NCBI RefSeq assembly: GCF_001904725.1 | Contig: NZ_MRCE01000009.1 | Span: 16,838-80,837 of the forward strand | Length of the DNA: 64,000 bases | Direction of reading: 5' to 3' | DNA from: Phormidium ambiguum IAM M-71 | GTDB lineage: Bacteria; Cyanobacteriota; Cyanobacteriia; Cyanobacteriales; Aerosakkonemataceae | Shown here: piece by piece, positions 27,710 through 36,088 of the stretch | Numbering within the stretch: the first letter of the stretch is position 1 | Layout: the number at the start of each line of letters is the position of its first letter | Position numbers and translations under genes: made by a program | Notes under the pieces: model-generated | Told to the model about the DNA's origin: nothing | The model's database searches: none | What the model saw: the letters and a program-made list of their open reading frames with translations, nothing else

Positions 27710-28795
27710 TTACTGGGTTTTTTCACCTTGGTCACTTTCAATTTCTTGGAGCTTTTTGTTAACCATCTTTCGCAAAATCCCTGTATTATCTTTGATGTCT
27801 GCAAGTTGTTCCTTTGCTTCTTCTTTATCGAGAAAACCTGAAATCACTTCCCTGGAGAGCAAATTTAGTTCTGGATGATAACCCAATCTTTGATATATAG
27901 GATATTCTATTAACCCTGGAATGACACAATTAGTACTATTTCCGTGAATTTTTACGGTTTTCCAACCGATATCATCCAGCATTTTGTAGACATCCTTTTC
28001 TGTTAATTGCAAAGCAAATGGGAGAGAAAAAAACTGCATATTTAGCCCCGATGCTTCATCTTTCACCCACCGCACAGAACGAACTTCTGGTTCAATCCAA
28101 CGCCACCAGTTTCGTCCTAAAATTACTCGATTAATGCGCTTTATTCCACAGTATTTTTGAATTTCTTTATGGAACATTTCTCCGCATTTATAGCAAGGAT
28201 AGCCATTAGTAAAATTTTTATCCATCATGTCTTTTACAAAAGGCGCAAGCTCGATGTTTAAAACCACTAGTTCCACGCCTAATTTGTCGCACAATTTTCG
28301 ACCATTATCGATTACTTGTTCGGGGATAAATCCGTTTTGGACTAAGACAGCAACTACCTCTAAATTTAATTTATTTTTTGCCCATAAAAGAGCCGCAGCA
28401 CTGTCTTTACCTCCAGAAAATGCTACTACTGCATCTAGATTAGCTCCTTCCTCTCGCGGGGTATTGATAAATGTTTCTAATTCACTTTGGAGAATTTCTA
28501 ATTTGAAGTTCTTTTGATAAGTCATGCACATATTACAAAGGCCATCAGAGCCAATGTATATATTTGGTATCCTGGTATCGAATAGACAATTCTTACATTC
28601 TACGGGCTTGATAAAGGGATTTTTGCCTGTGTTAATCCAAGTCTTTAGCATATTCTGAAAATGTATCCGTCGCGCCCGTAAATTATAATTTTCTCGATTG
28701 GCAGAGACATTACATTTGTATGGGGAATAATCTTCTTTTAAAAATTCAGGTAACAGGAATTTGAAATTGTTAGTCAAAGAAAAATTAGATTTCAT
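27710..28795 (-). CDS. PP-loop N-acetyl sugar amidotransferase-like protein (WbpG/PseA type)
   Basis: 361 residues from the ATG at 28795, which has AAAGGAG nine bases upstream; an ATG 17 codons earlier lacks this. An N-terminal zinc-finger-like element (CKNCLFDTRIPNI, GLCNMC) precedes the ATP-pyrophosphatase PP-loop AVVAFSGGKDSAAALLWA. Later elements are CYKCGEMFHKEIQKY and the C-terminal tail LSREVISGFLDKEEAKEQL. WbpG/PseA relatives make acetamidino sugars using ammonia supplied by HisH/HisF-like partners; those partner genes are not seen here. It may take ammonia from elsewhere or perform a different amidation. Co-transcribed with the methyltransferase (stop and alternative start overlap). 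Confidence 0.82.
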   Translation of the reverse strand: MKSNFSLTNNFKFLLPEFLKEDYSPYKCNVSANRENYNLRARRIHFQNMLKTWINTGKNPFIKPVECKNCLFDTRIPNIYIGSDGLCNMCMTYQKNFKLEILQSELETFINTPREEGANLDAVVAFSGGKDSAAALLWAKNKLNLEVVAVLVQNGFIPEQVIDNGRKLCDKLGVELVVLNIELAPFVKDMMDKNFTNGYPCYKCGEMFHKEIQKYCGIKRINRVILGRNWWRWIEPEVRSVRWVKDEASGLNMQFFSLPFALQLTEKDVYKMLDDIGWKTVKIHGNSTNCVIPGLIEYPIYQRLGYHPELNLLSREVISGFLDKEEAKEQLADIKDNTGILRKMVNKKLQEIESDQGEKTQ

Positions 28796-28868
28796 GATTG
28801 TTTTCTCCTTTTGGATCGATTGGTTATCTGAATAAATAGATTTCAATGGAGCATCGGAATTTTAAGTA

Positions 28869-29927
28869 CTATTTTGAAAGACGATAGAGCGGAAAAAAAT
28901 CGTTGTCACAATCATTGCGATCGCCATATTTTTCTTCCCAAGCTTGCATGAGTTTGGTATACTTATCTGGGTCAATAATCATGCGATATGTATAAAAATC
29001 AGATCGTAAATTAGAAAAACCAGATTTAAATCTAAACAAAGAATCAGCACAGCCTCCTACTCCTCCACCTAAATGATAAAAGTAATTTCCATTTTCTTTA
29101 GCCCAACGTCGGACTACATCAATTTCTAATTTAGAGGGTGCAAAAGAAAGATATTTATCCAATGTTCCTGAAAGATGATTTTGGACAATACCATTAGTTG
29201 CTATAAATAATAAACTAGAAGCAACTTCTCCTTCTGGGGATAAGATGGTACAAAGGTGGAGGCGATCGCCCAAAATAGAACGTAAACTAAAGAAGTAATT
29301 ATCATCAAAAAAATAAAACTTGCTAGCTGAAACACGCTGCATATTTGCCCGATAAACAGCAATAAATTGCTCAAAAAAGCTCCAATCATCAATTATTGCT
29401 TCAAAACCCAATCGCTGCAATTTATTAATATTTTTCCTGTGTTCTTTACTAGTTTGTAACCACATTTCTTCAACGGATGTAGACAGATCAATATATACAG
29501 TTTGACCATGTTTTACAAGCATTCCGAATTTAGCTAATATATCAAAATTTAGTGGCAGTAAAGGATGCAAACGGAAGAAAGCACTAATTATTCCAGATGC
29601 TGCTCCCATCTCTCGAAAAGATTTCAGAAAAATCTCTAAACTCCATGTATCATCAGGAGGAATTGAGAGTGGCGTGGGATAGCCATAAGGGGTAGTTACA
29701 TCGTACCAATTATCAGGTGCTTTCAGGCTTTCTGGAATCTTTCGAGTTAACAAAGGAGCCAAAAAAGCTGCTTCATCTACTTCTGCGTAGAAAGCATTAG
29801 GTTGACTTTGTTCATACTTTGCTGATAAAGAAACATACTCTGGTAGATGGTAAAAATCGTGCCAAGTAAGTTCTAAAAAACGTTTCCATTTTGGATCAAA
29901 AGGCAAAATAAATTCTGACGATATCAT
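28869..29927 (-). CDS. FemAB/GNAT-like acyltransferase
   Basis: 352 residues, with the double-GNAT layout of FemAB-like enzymes that attach amino-acyl or acyl groups to amino-containing acceptors. Visible segments: YIDLSTSVEEMWLQTSKEHR then KNINKLQRLGFEAI, the VASSLLFIATNGIVQNHLSG strand pair, and the C-terminal YFYHLGGGVGG followed by DSLFRFKSGFS, typical of this group in polysaccharide clusters. No membrane segment. Together with the neighbouring deacetylase it could free and then acylate an amino group on the sugar; that sequence of events is inference. It lies 14 bases after the PIG-L gene in the same transcript. Confidence 0.78.
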   Translation of the reverse strand: MISSEFILPFDPKWKRFLELTWHDFYHLPEYVSLSAKYEQSQPNAFYAEVDEAAFLAPLLTRKIPESLKAPDNWYDVTTPYGYPTPLSIPPDDTWSLEIFLKSFREMGAASGIISAFFRLHPLLPLNFDILAKFGMLVKHGQTVYIDLSTSVEEMWLQTSKEHRKNINKLQRLGFEAIIDDWSFFEQFIAVYRANMQRVSASKFYFFDDNYFFSLRSILGDRLHLCTILSPEGEVASSLLFIATNGIVQNHLSGTLDKYLSFAPSKLEIDVVRRWAKENGNYFYHLGGGVGGCADSLFRFKSGFSNLRSDFYTYRMIIDPDKYTKLMQAWEEKYGDRNDCDNDFFPLYRLSK

Positions 29928-29941
29928 AATTTTGTTCCCGA

Positions 29942-30622
29942 TTAAATAATCTCTCGCACTAAAACGAATGCTTCCGCAGCGAAGCGTCCTATTGTACTTC
30001 CTCGTATTGTTGCTAAAGCTTTTAAAGCTTCTGGCGATCGCTCATGAGGAAAAGGTTTAATTTGAGAAGCGTAGATTTGCATTGCTTCTATTTTCATCGG
30101 CAAATAATCGGAAATATCCACAAAAATATTTGGGACAAAGTTAGGCGTTAAATAAGGAGCATTCCAGTTCGTTTCTGAAAGTGTTTCATAAGCATAAATT
30201 TTTCTTGGCGCATTAATACAATTGGGTCGCGCTGCTACCAAAGCTGATAAAAAAATTCTTTGATGATCGATATGAAGATCGCCATTAAAAGGAATATAAA
30301 GAGTTTCTGGTTGAATCTTGCGAATAGCTTCAACCAATTTATGATTGATATCCCGAAAAGGAATGCAGTCTAAATTCGCAGCTGGTAAACCCAAAAATTG
30401 AGTTTCTTTTACACCCAGTAATCGATTAGCAACTAAAGCTTGTTCACGAACAGTGGTAGAAAGTTCTTCTGAGTAATGAGGTGGATAACCTTTAGTGGCG
30501 ATAACTACATAAACTTCAGCACCCTCAGCAGCAAATCGAGCCATTGTTCCGCCAACGCCAAGCACTTCATCATCAGCATGAGGTGCTATTATCATAATTT
30601 TCTTGTTCCTACGTTGATTCAT
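29942..30622 (-). CDS. PIG-L family deacetylase
   Basis: 226-residue zinc-dependent N-acetyl-sugar deacetylase fold. The metal-binding motif APHADDEVLGVGGTMARFA is at residues 13-31, followed by VYVVIATKGYPPHYS, and a second histidine region in NGDLHIDHQRIF. AGGAGGT lies seven bases before the ATG at 30622, inside the end of the WbqC gene, so the two genes are translationally close-packed. The likely substrate is a GlcNAc-type or other N-acyl sugar of the polysaccharide precursor. Confidence 0.9.
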   Translation of the reverse strand: MNQRRNKKIMIIAPHADDEVLGVGGTMARFAAEGAEVYVVIATKGYPPHYSEELSTTVREQALVANRLLGVKETQFLGLPAANLDCIPFRDINHKLVEAIRKIQPETLYIPFNGDLHIDHQRIFLSALVAARPNCINAPRKIYAYETLSETNWNAPYLTPNFVPNIFVDISDYLPMKIEAMQIYASQIKPFPHERSPEALKALATIRGSTIGRFAAEAFVLVREII

Positions 30623-31318
30623 TTAATTACCTCCTAAGAAATTACTGGTTTTTGCACCACAGCAGAATAAAGTATCGACAATAGATAGGTTGGGTAAAAA
30701 TCCCAGTTCTGGAAATATCTGTTTATAAAATGGTGAATTAAACTCTTGCCAAATTACCTTGATTCCAGCAGTTTCAAAAAGTGATAAATCCATATAATTT
30801 TTACCACCAGAACCAGATAAATAAGTGTCAGCACCCACTGCTTTACAAGTGTCAATCAACAGTTCGCTTTTCGTTCCTTCTATTGCCAATTCAGATAAAT
30901 AAACGATCGACTTTTTAATCATTAAAACTTCCATCAACCATTCAATTAATATCATGTTAAGCTCACAGAGATAATCCCATTCTTCTTTCAGTATTTCTTG
31001 GAGTTCACGGGCGTACAGATCGAAATAAGGAGCGGGTGAGTAGTTAGTGACTAACGTATTCCAATGTTTTCTTGTCCAAGGAATTTCGGAATTAATTCGG
31101 ATATCTTTGATATATTCTTCTTCTCTAGAGGGTTGATGGAATACGGGAACTGTTAACCATTGCTCACCTTGGCTGGTTTTAATTTTGTTGCGGTGTTGGA
31201 TACCACGTCGCATAAATTGCACGCTATCCATCACTACAAAAATGTCACATTGATTGAGTTTATGGAAGAATCCTAAATATGGCAAATATTGAGGTTGATG
31301 AATTACTGCGATCGTCAT
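30623..31318 (-). CDS. WbqC-like family protein
   Basis: 231 residues of the WbqC family, seen in O-antigen and glycan loci. The start IAVIHQPQYLPYLGFFHKLN, then FVVMDSVQFMRRGIQHRNKI and WLTVPVFHQPSREE, are characteristic. DTYLSGSGGKNYMD in the second half also fits. The reaction is not firmly established; members are associated with modified amino sugars. AAGGAG stands eight bases before the ATG. Its stop is adjacent to the PIG-L start, supporting joint expression. Confidence 0.88.
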   Translation of the reverse strand: MTIAVIHQPQYLPYLGFFHKLNQCDIFVVMDSVQFMRRGIQHRNKIKTSQGEQWLTVPVFHQPSREEEYIKDIRINSEIPWTRKHWNTLVTNYSPAPYFDLYARELQEILKEEWDYLCELNMILIEWLMEVLMIKKSIVYLSELAIEGTKSELLIDTCKAVGADTYLSGSGGKNYMDLSLFETAGIKVIWQEFNSPFYKQIFPELGFLPNLSIVDTLFCCGAKTSNFLGGN

Positions 31319-31354
31319 ATAGTACTCCTTTATTAAAGAACCGATTGTTAATTA

Positions 31355-32107
31355 TTAATTGTCAACGAAATCCCTTTTTTCACTGCTAATTTTGGCAGCA
31401 AGATCGTCTTTTGCGTATGCACCTTCTTTGGTAATTACTACGGGAATCGTTTGAAAAATGATAAACAAATCCAACCAAAAATTCCAATGATTTACATACC
31501 AAATATCTAGACTTATCCGTTCTTCTAAGGTATTGGAAAGACCACCTTTCACTGCTTCCCAAGCTGTAATACCAGGAAACACTAAAAAGCGTTGTTTTTG
31601 CTCATTGGTGTAGGTTGGTAAACTCTGAACTAACAGCGGTCGAGGCCCAACTAAACTCATTTCGCCCCGCAAAACATTGAAGAGTTGGGGTAATTCATCT
31701 AAATGATATTCGCGCAAAAATCGACCGATAGGGGTGACACGAGGATCGCCTTTAAAAGTATTAATTCCTGTACCTCGATCGATCGCACCATCAATCATAG
31801 TCCGAAATTTGTAAATTTCAAATGGCTTGGTCAGCTTTCCTAACCGTTGTTGACGAAATAAAATAGGCCCGGGAGAACTCAAGCGAACTGCTACAGCAAT
31901 TAAAGCTAAAACAGGGCATAAAATTACGATCCCAAGGCTGGCAAATGCCACATCTAATAAACGTTTAAATACCAAATTCAACCAAATTCCTCGGCGTTTT
32001 TTCAAATAAGCTGTTTCCACTTCTTGCCACTTTTTATCTGACCAAACTTCTCGTTTATTTTGTTCAAAATCATCCCAAAGCTGGCAATAATAAAACTCTG
32101 GATTCAT
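31355..32107 (-). CDS. Initiating sugar transferase (WcaJ/RfbP-type phosphoglycosyltransferase)
   Basis: 250 residues from the ATG at 32107 (AGAGGTGAAAGAT before it); an in-frame TTG 13 codons earlier is unlikely. The bacterial sugar transferase fold is clear: amphipathic/membrane segment KRLLDVAFASLGIVILCPVL, SPGPILFRQQRLGK, the FEIYKFRTM motif, GRFLREYHLDELPQLFNVLR, and SLVGPRPLLVQ near the end. It has only the C-terminal catalytic part plus one membrane hairpin, not the five-helix N-terminal domain of WcaJ/WbaP. It would transfer a sugar-1-phosphate to undecaprenyl phosphate and so start each repeat unit. Confidence 0.94.
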   Translation of the reverse strand: MNPEFYYCQLWDDFEQNKREVWSDKKWQEVETAYLKKRRGIWLNLVFKRLLDVAFASLGIVILCPVLALIAVAVRLSSPGPILFRQQRLGKLTKPFEIYKFRTMIDGAIDRGTGINTFKGDPRVTPIGRFLREYHLDELPQLFNVLRGEMSLVGPRPLLVQSLPTYTNEQKQRFLVFPGITAWEAVKGGLSNTLEERISLDIWYVNHWNFWLDLFIIFQTIPVVITKEGAYAKDDLAAKISSEKRDFVDN

Positions 32108-32158
32108 ATCTTTCACCTCTGATGAAAAGCAAATTTTGGACAACAAACCAACCTTTTC

Positions 32159-33319
32159 TTAAACAAAAATCATTTCTTTTACCTGTTCTAAAGCTTCCGC
32201 ATATAACGTTTCATGTAACGCGAGAATATGCTGCAAGTCATAGCCAGCCATGATTTCCCGTGCCCGCTTGCCCATTGCTTTTGCGGCTATGGGATGGTCT
32301 AAAATCCAAGTCATCGCCTGAGAAAGTTGTTCCACATTCCCCAACTCAAAAAGTAAACCGCAATCTCCTTCCAGCAAATCTCTAATTCCGCGAATATCAG
32401 CACCAATAACCGGAACTTCCATGCACAAAGACTCCATAACACTTCTAGGTAGCCCCTCTTGTTCGGAAGCCAGCACCGTCGCTACTGAAGCCTTGATTAA
32501 AGTCGGGATGTCCTGACGAAAACCCAAAAAATGCACTCTGTCTGCTATACCTAAATTAATGGCTAATTGCTGCATTTTCGGCATTAATGAGCCAGAGCCA
32601 GCAAACGCTAGGTGAGCTTCTGGGATAGGAACCTTTGCAAATGCCCGTAAAACATCGCAATGGCGTTTGCGGGGAATGAATTCTGCAATTGATAAAAATA
32701 AAGGTGTTTCTGGTGTAAGTCCTAGTTCTTGTTGCACTTGCACCACAGAAGCTTCAGAAATAGCATTGGGGTTGTATTGTTGAGTATTTACGCCAATTCC
32801 GGGCATATAGCGGACTTTTTGGGCTGGAACAATACCGTAATGCTTAGCAGCGGCTTCATCTTCGTGATTGATTGTTACTAAGTAATCAGTCCATTGCCCT
32901 GCTAACTTTTCCAAATTTAAAAACATGGTGTTTTTTAAGGAATTTTCTCCTTTATAGAAGTTAAAACCGTGAGCCGTGTAGATAATTTTTGGATTTTGAC
33001 ATTTTTTTACATCTTTCAGGGCGTATCGAGTGACAAAACCTGGAACTGCTATATGAACGTGAACGATATCATAGCCTTCCCGAAGTACAATTTCTCGGAT
33101 TTTTGCCGGAGCAACGATCAGATTTCGGGGATGATAAGGGCTGCGGGAAAATTCCACATCCCAAAGACGATCGAAAACTTTTGCACATTCAGCACAAGCG
33201 GAAACACCATTCGCCATTGCATCTACTCGCCATCCTTGATTGCGAAAATGTTCGCCAAAAGGAAGCAAGAAAGCGCGAAGGGCATTGGGGATAGCAGTCA
33301 CAATTAACAGTTTGTTCAT
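32159..33319 (-). CDS. Glycosyltransferase family 4 enzyme
   Basis: 386 residues from the ATG at 33319 (GGAG seven bases upstream); another ATG two codons earlier is possible. GT-B fold: N-terminal KLLIVTAIPNALRAFLLPFG, VHVHIAVPGFVTRYAL and YTAHGFNFYKGENSLKN, typical of capsular GT4 enzymes. The C-terminal nucleotide-binding half contains LFLSIAEFIPRKRHCDVLRA, HLAFAGSGSLMPKM, FLGFRQDIPTL and the EX7E-like ASEQEGLPRSVMESL. Predicted to add one sugar of the repeat unit on the cytoplasmic face. Donor and linkage cannot be read from sequence. Confidence 0.92.
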   Translation of the reverse strand: MNKLLIVTAIPNALRAFLLPFGEHFRNQGWRVDAMANGVSACAECAKVFDRLWDVEFSRSPYHPRNLIVAPAKIREIVLREGYDIVHVHIAVPGFVTRYALKDVKKCQNPKIIYTAHGFNFYKGENSLKNTMFLNLEKLAGQWTDYLVTINHEDEAAAKHYGIVPAQKVRYMPGIGVNTQQYNPNAISEASVVQVQQELGLTPETPLFLSIAEFIPRKRHCDVLRAFAKVPIPEAHLAFAGSGSLMPKMQQLAINLGIADRVHFLGFRQDIPTLIKASVATVLASEQEGLPRSVMESLCMEVPVIGADIRGIRDLLEGDCGLLFELGNVEQLSQAMTWILDHPIAAKAMGKRAREIMAGYDLQHILALHETLYAEALEQVKEMIFV

Positions 33320-33338
33320 TAACATCTCCAGTTTAAAT

Positions 33339-34595
33339 TTATTGATATTTTTGTTTCAGCCAAGTCTGAGTTGTCTCGCGGATATAGCGGTAAAATGCAA
33401 TTCTGCGATCGCGCAACACCTCCTCTCGATAATCTTTGGCCTTTGATAAATTCCGCGCCGACATCTGTGCCATGCGTTCTGGGTGACTCGCAACTTCGCA
33501 AATTTTGTTCGCTAGTGCCGTCACATTCCCAGGTGGCACCATATCTTCAGGCGCTAGTAATTCGGGAATGCCGCCTACAGTTGAGCCAATGCAAGGAAGT
33601 CCCCGTGCCATTGCTTCAATCATTGCTCTGGGTAAACCTTCTTGATGAGATGGCAGAACAAACAAATCTGCCCGATCTAATTGACTTCGCACTGCTTCCC
33701 CCGCAGGTAAGTTACCCAGAAAACAAATGCGATCGCTCAAATTCAGTTTTGCAGCTTGCGCTTCCAGTTCCTTTCGGTGTTTGCCATCCCCCACGAACAC
33801 TAATTTGAGATCTAATCCAGCTTTTACGCACACAGCAAAAGCATCAATCAGCACATCTGGAGCTTTATAAAGTTGATCCAGCGTACCTATCGTGATTAAA
33901 GTCAACGGGTGTACTTCAAGCTTCAGCGAACGGGGAAGCGGTACAAAAGCTTGCTCCGGTAACTCAACACTGGAATAGTGTGCCGAAAAAGCATTATTTG
34001 CGGGTGGATAACGCTGTTGCAAGGCGTGTTCTGTTACGTAAGCGGCAGCACAAGCGCGATCGCACTGCTGCTGCAATCGACGGGTGAACATCCAGCGGAA
34101 GAAAGCTCTCAAAGGATGTTTAACAGAACCAGGCGCAAAAACATCATAGGGATCGGCTACGACTTCCACGCCGTAGGGATGCTGAGTTTGCCGCAGCACA
34201 GGTTCGATATCGTTAGCCAATTGGGAACCAACGCGCAAAATCACGGCATCGTTTTCATTTAAGGCACTTCTAACTGCTTGCTTTACTTGCCTTGCTCGGA
34301 AAAGATACTGAGTTGGCCCGGTGTAATCTGGTACAGATGCAAATATTACTCCTTCACCGTCAGCCCGTTTCCAGTGAGGAGGAATCTCCCTGACTTTGCC
34401 CATTCGTGCCACAACTTTTACTCCATCAAAAATTTCGAGGTAACGCACCCAAAATGAATAAGGGAACATTGTTTGTGTCCACACTGCGCGATCGGGAGTC
34501 TGCAAAAAGTGATGCTCAAGCACAACAATTACATCCATATTTGTTTCATTTTTTGGCAGACTTTTTGGTTTTTTAGTTAGTTCAATAATTATCAT
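33339..34595 (-). CDS. Glycosyltransferase family 4 enzyme
   Basis: 418 residues. Start taken at the ATG 34595, preceded by AAAGGAAAATAAAG and only two bases after the polymerase gene; a later in-frame ATG (34538, starting MDVIVVLEHH) lacks a ribosome-binding site but matches the domain start. The C-terminal GT4 half has LITIGTLDQLYKAPDVLIDA, KLVFVGDGKHRKELEA, FLGNLPAGEAV and the EX7E region PSHQEGLPRAMIEAMARGLP. The N-terminal half has LRVGSQLANDIEPVL and VVADPYDVFAPGS. Cytoplasmic repeat-unit assembly is likely; specificity unknown. Confidence 0.9.
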   Translation of the reverse strand: MIIIELTKKPKSLPKNETNMDVIVVLEHHFLQTPDRAVWTQTMFPYSFWVRYLEIFDGVKVVARMGKVREIPPHWKRADGEGVIFASVPDYTGPTQYLFRARQVKQAVRSALNENDAVILRVGSQLANDIEPVLRQTQHPYGVEVVADPYDVFAPGSVKHPLRAFFRWMFTRRLQQQCDRACAAAYVTEHALQQRYPPANNAFSAHYSSVELPEQAFVPLPRSLKLEVHPLTLITIGTLDQLYKAPDVLIDAFAVCVKAGLDLKLVFVGDGKHRKELEAQAAKLNLSDRICFLGNLPAGEAVRSQLDRADLFVLPSHQEGLPRAMIEAMARGLPCIGSTVGGIPELLAPEDMVPPGNVTALANKICEVASHPERMAQMSARNLSKAKDYREEVLRDRRIAFYRYIRETTQTWLKQKYQ

Positions 34596-34597
34596 CT

Positions 34598-36088
34598 TTA
34601 TTTTCCTTTAATCCTAATTTTATTTGAGCTTAGTACTAACACAATGAAAGGAAACCCGCCATTTTTTAACAAGAAATATATTTGATTATCAAGATCGGCA
34701 ACCAAAACCACAAAACAATAATTGACTAAAAAAGGTAATAAAATTAATCGGGAATCAACAGCTTGCCAAGTAAACAGAAAACGGCGAACATTCCCAACCA
34801 CAACACCAAGAAAGATAAAAGCAAAGGGAATTACAGTCGGCCCAAAATTGAGCATAGTTTCACCAGCTAAACCATAAACTTTTGAAGATGCCCAAAGCAG
34901 AGGATGGTAACTGCCCATACCGAATTGTACTTCTGTCCCTTCCTTAATTTTGTCAGGGGGTTTATCAGACCAAAAAACACTCGGAATCAGCATAGAAATG
35001 GCCGCATAATAAGTGCGACCCCAAGCATATTCGTAGTCGCTATCATGTTGCATTAATCTATAGAGTAGGAAAGCTTGTACATCACTCCTTCCTAAATCTT
35101 GAAGAACTAATCCTTGCCAAGACCTACCTGATTTTTCTTCTAAACTAGCACGAGCTTCTTGTCCTTCCATTGCTGTACTTATACCTTCCAAACCTCCGGT
35201 TTTAAAAAAGCCATAAATGTACATAAAAAGAACCATAAATACTAAACCAATGGCAATTTCTTTTTTTGTAATTTGGCGAATCCAAAAATGAATAATTCCC
35301 GCCACCCAAAACAAAGCCCAAATCGTATTACTTCGGCTACCACGCAGACCGCCGAAAAGCATTTGTAAAACTATAAATACAAGCAAAACTATGATTAAAA
35401 TCATCCAATTTTGCAATTTTTTATGTTTTTGAGCAAATACAGCGAAACCCATCATTGCTAAAATTGGGAAACTTTCAGAAAACAGAAATATTATCCCAGT
35501 ACCCTGAAATTCACCTTCTCCTTCTCTTCTAGCTGCTCTTGTAGCAGCTTCAATGTAGTTACTGATGCCGCCAAACTTTTGATAAACGAATAATTGTAAG
35601 ACAGCGGAAAACATCATGGCAAAGCAAAGAATGGGGATAAAACGTTGTCGATCGAGTTGCCAAACTGTTTGTTTTGCTGGGTTTTGAGTAAAATCAAAAG
35701 CAAGATTTCGAGAAAATCGATACATCCAAAGACCTAAAAAATTCAGAATTGCCATCCAGCCAATCCAAGGTCGCCAATCAGGAGGGGGTGTGGTATCTCC
35801 TCCCATCCAAAAATCCCAACTAACATGAAGTAAGGGTGCGATAAAGAAGAAATGAAATCCTAATAACCCGATAATTCCCACAGGATCGAAGATGCTTAAG
35901 CGACCACGAAACCAATCAATAGCATCAATTCCTATCAGAATTCCGCATAAAGTAACTGGGAACAAAAACCAGTGCCAAAATTGGTCTGAAGTTTGGATAA
36001 CAATCAAAACAATCAGGAGGCTGAGAAAACAAGAAACGATCGCACTATCCTTATCTACAGTTTTAATATGTAAACTATTCTGGTTCAT
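34598..36088 (-). CDS. Polysaccharide polymerase-like membrane protein (Wzy/O-antigen polymerase type)
   Basis: 496 residues with about ten to twelve hydrophobic segments (for example FLSLLIVLIVIQTSDQFWHW, IGLLGFHFFFIAPLLHV, WMILIIVLLVFIVLQMLFGG, IAIGLVFMVLFMYIYGFF, LLPFLVNYCFVVLVADL) and a large polar loop at about 300-400 containing GLEGISTAMEGQEARA and GRSDVQAFLLYRLMQ. This topology, its place between glycosyltransferases, and the Wzx gene in the same operon argue for the repeat-unit polymerase. Sequence identity in this class is very low, so the call rests mainly on architecture and context. ATGA overlap with the upstream ligase gene. Confidence 0.75.
   Translation of the reverse strand: MNQNSLHIKTVDKDSAIVSCFLSLLIVLIVIQTSDQFWHWFLFPVTLCGILIGIDAIDWFRGRLSIFDPVGIIGLLGFHFFFIAPLLHVSWDFWMGGDTTPPPDWRPWIGWMAILNFLGLWMYRFSRNLAFDFTQNPAKQTVWQLDRQRFIPILCFAMMFSAVLQLFVYQKFGGISNYIEAATRAARREGEGEFQGTGIIFLFSESFPILAMMGFAVFAQKHKKLQNWMILIIVLLVFIVLQMLFGGLRGSRSNTIWALFWVAGIIHFWIRQITKKEIAIGLVFMVLFMYIYGFFKTGGLEGISTAMEGQEARASLEEKSGRSWQGLVLQDLGRSDVQAFLLYRLMQHDSDYEYAWGRTYYAAISMLIPSVFWSDKPPDKIKEGTEVQFGMGSYHPLLWASSKVYGLAGETMLNFGPTVIPFAFIFLGVVVGNVRRFLFTWQAVDSRLILLPFLVNYCFVVLVADLDNQIYFLLKNGGFPFIVLVLSSNKIRIKGK

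Noticed and set aside
33371-33808. 145-codon plus-strand open frame opposite a glycosyltransferase
   Set aside because: Lies wholly inside a well-supported GT4 gene on the other strand, with implausible composition; a shadow frame.
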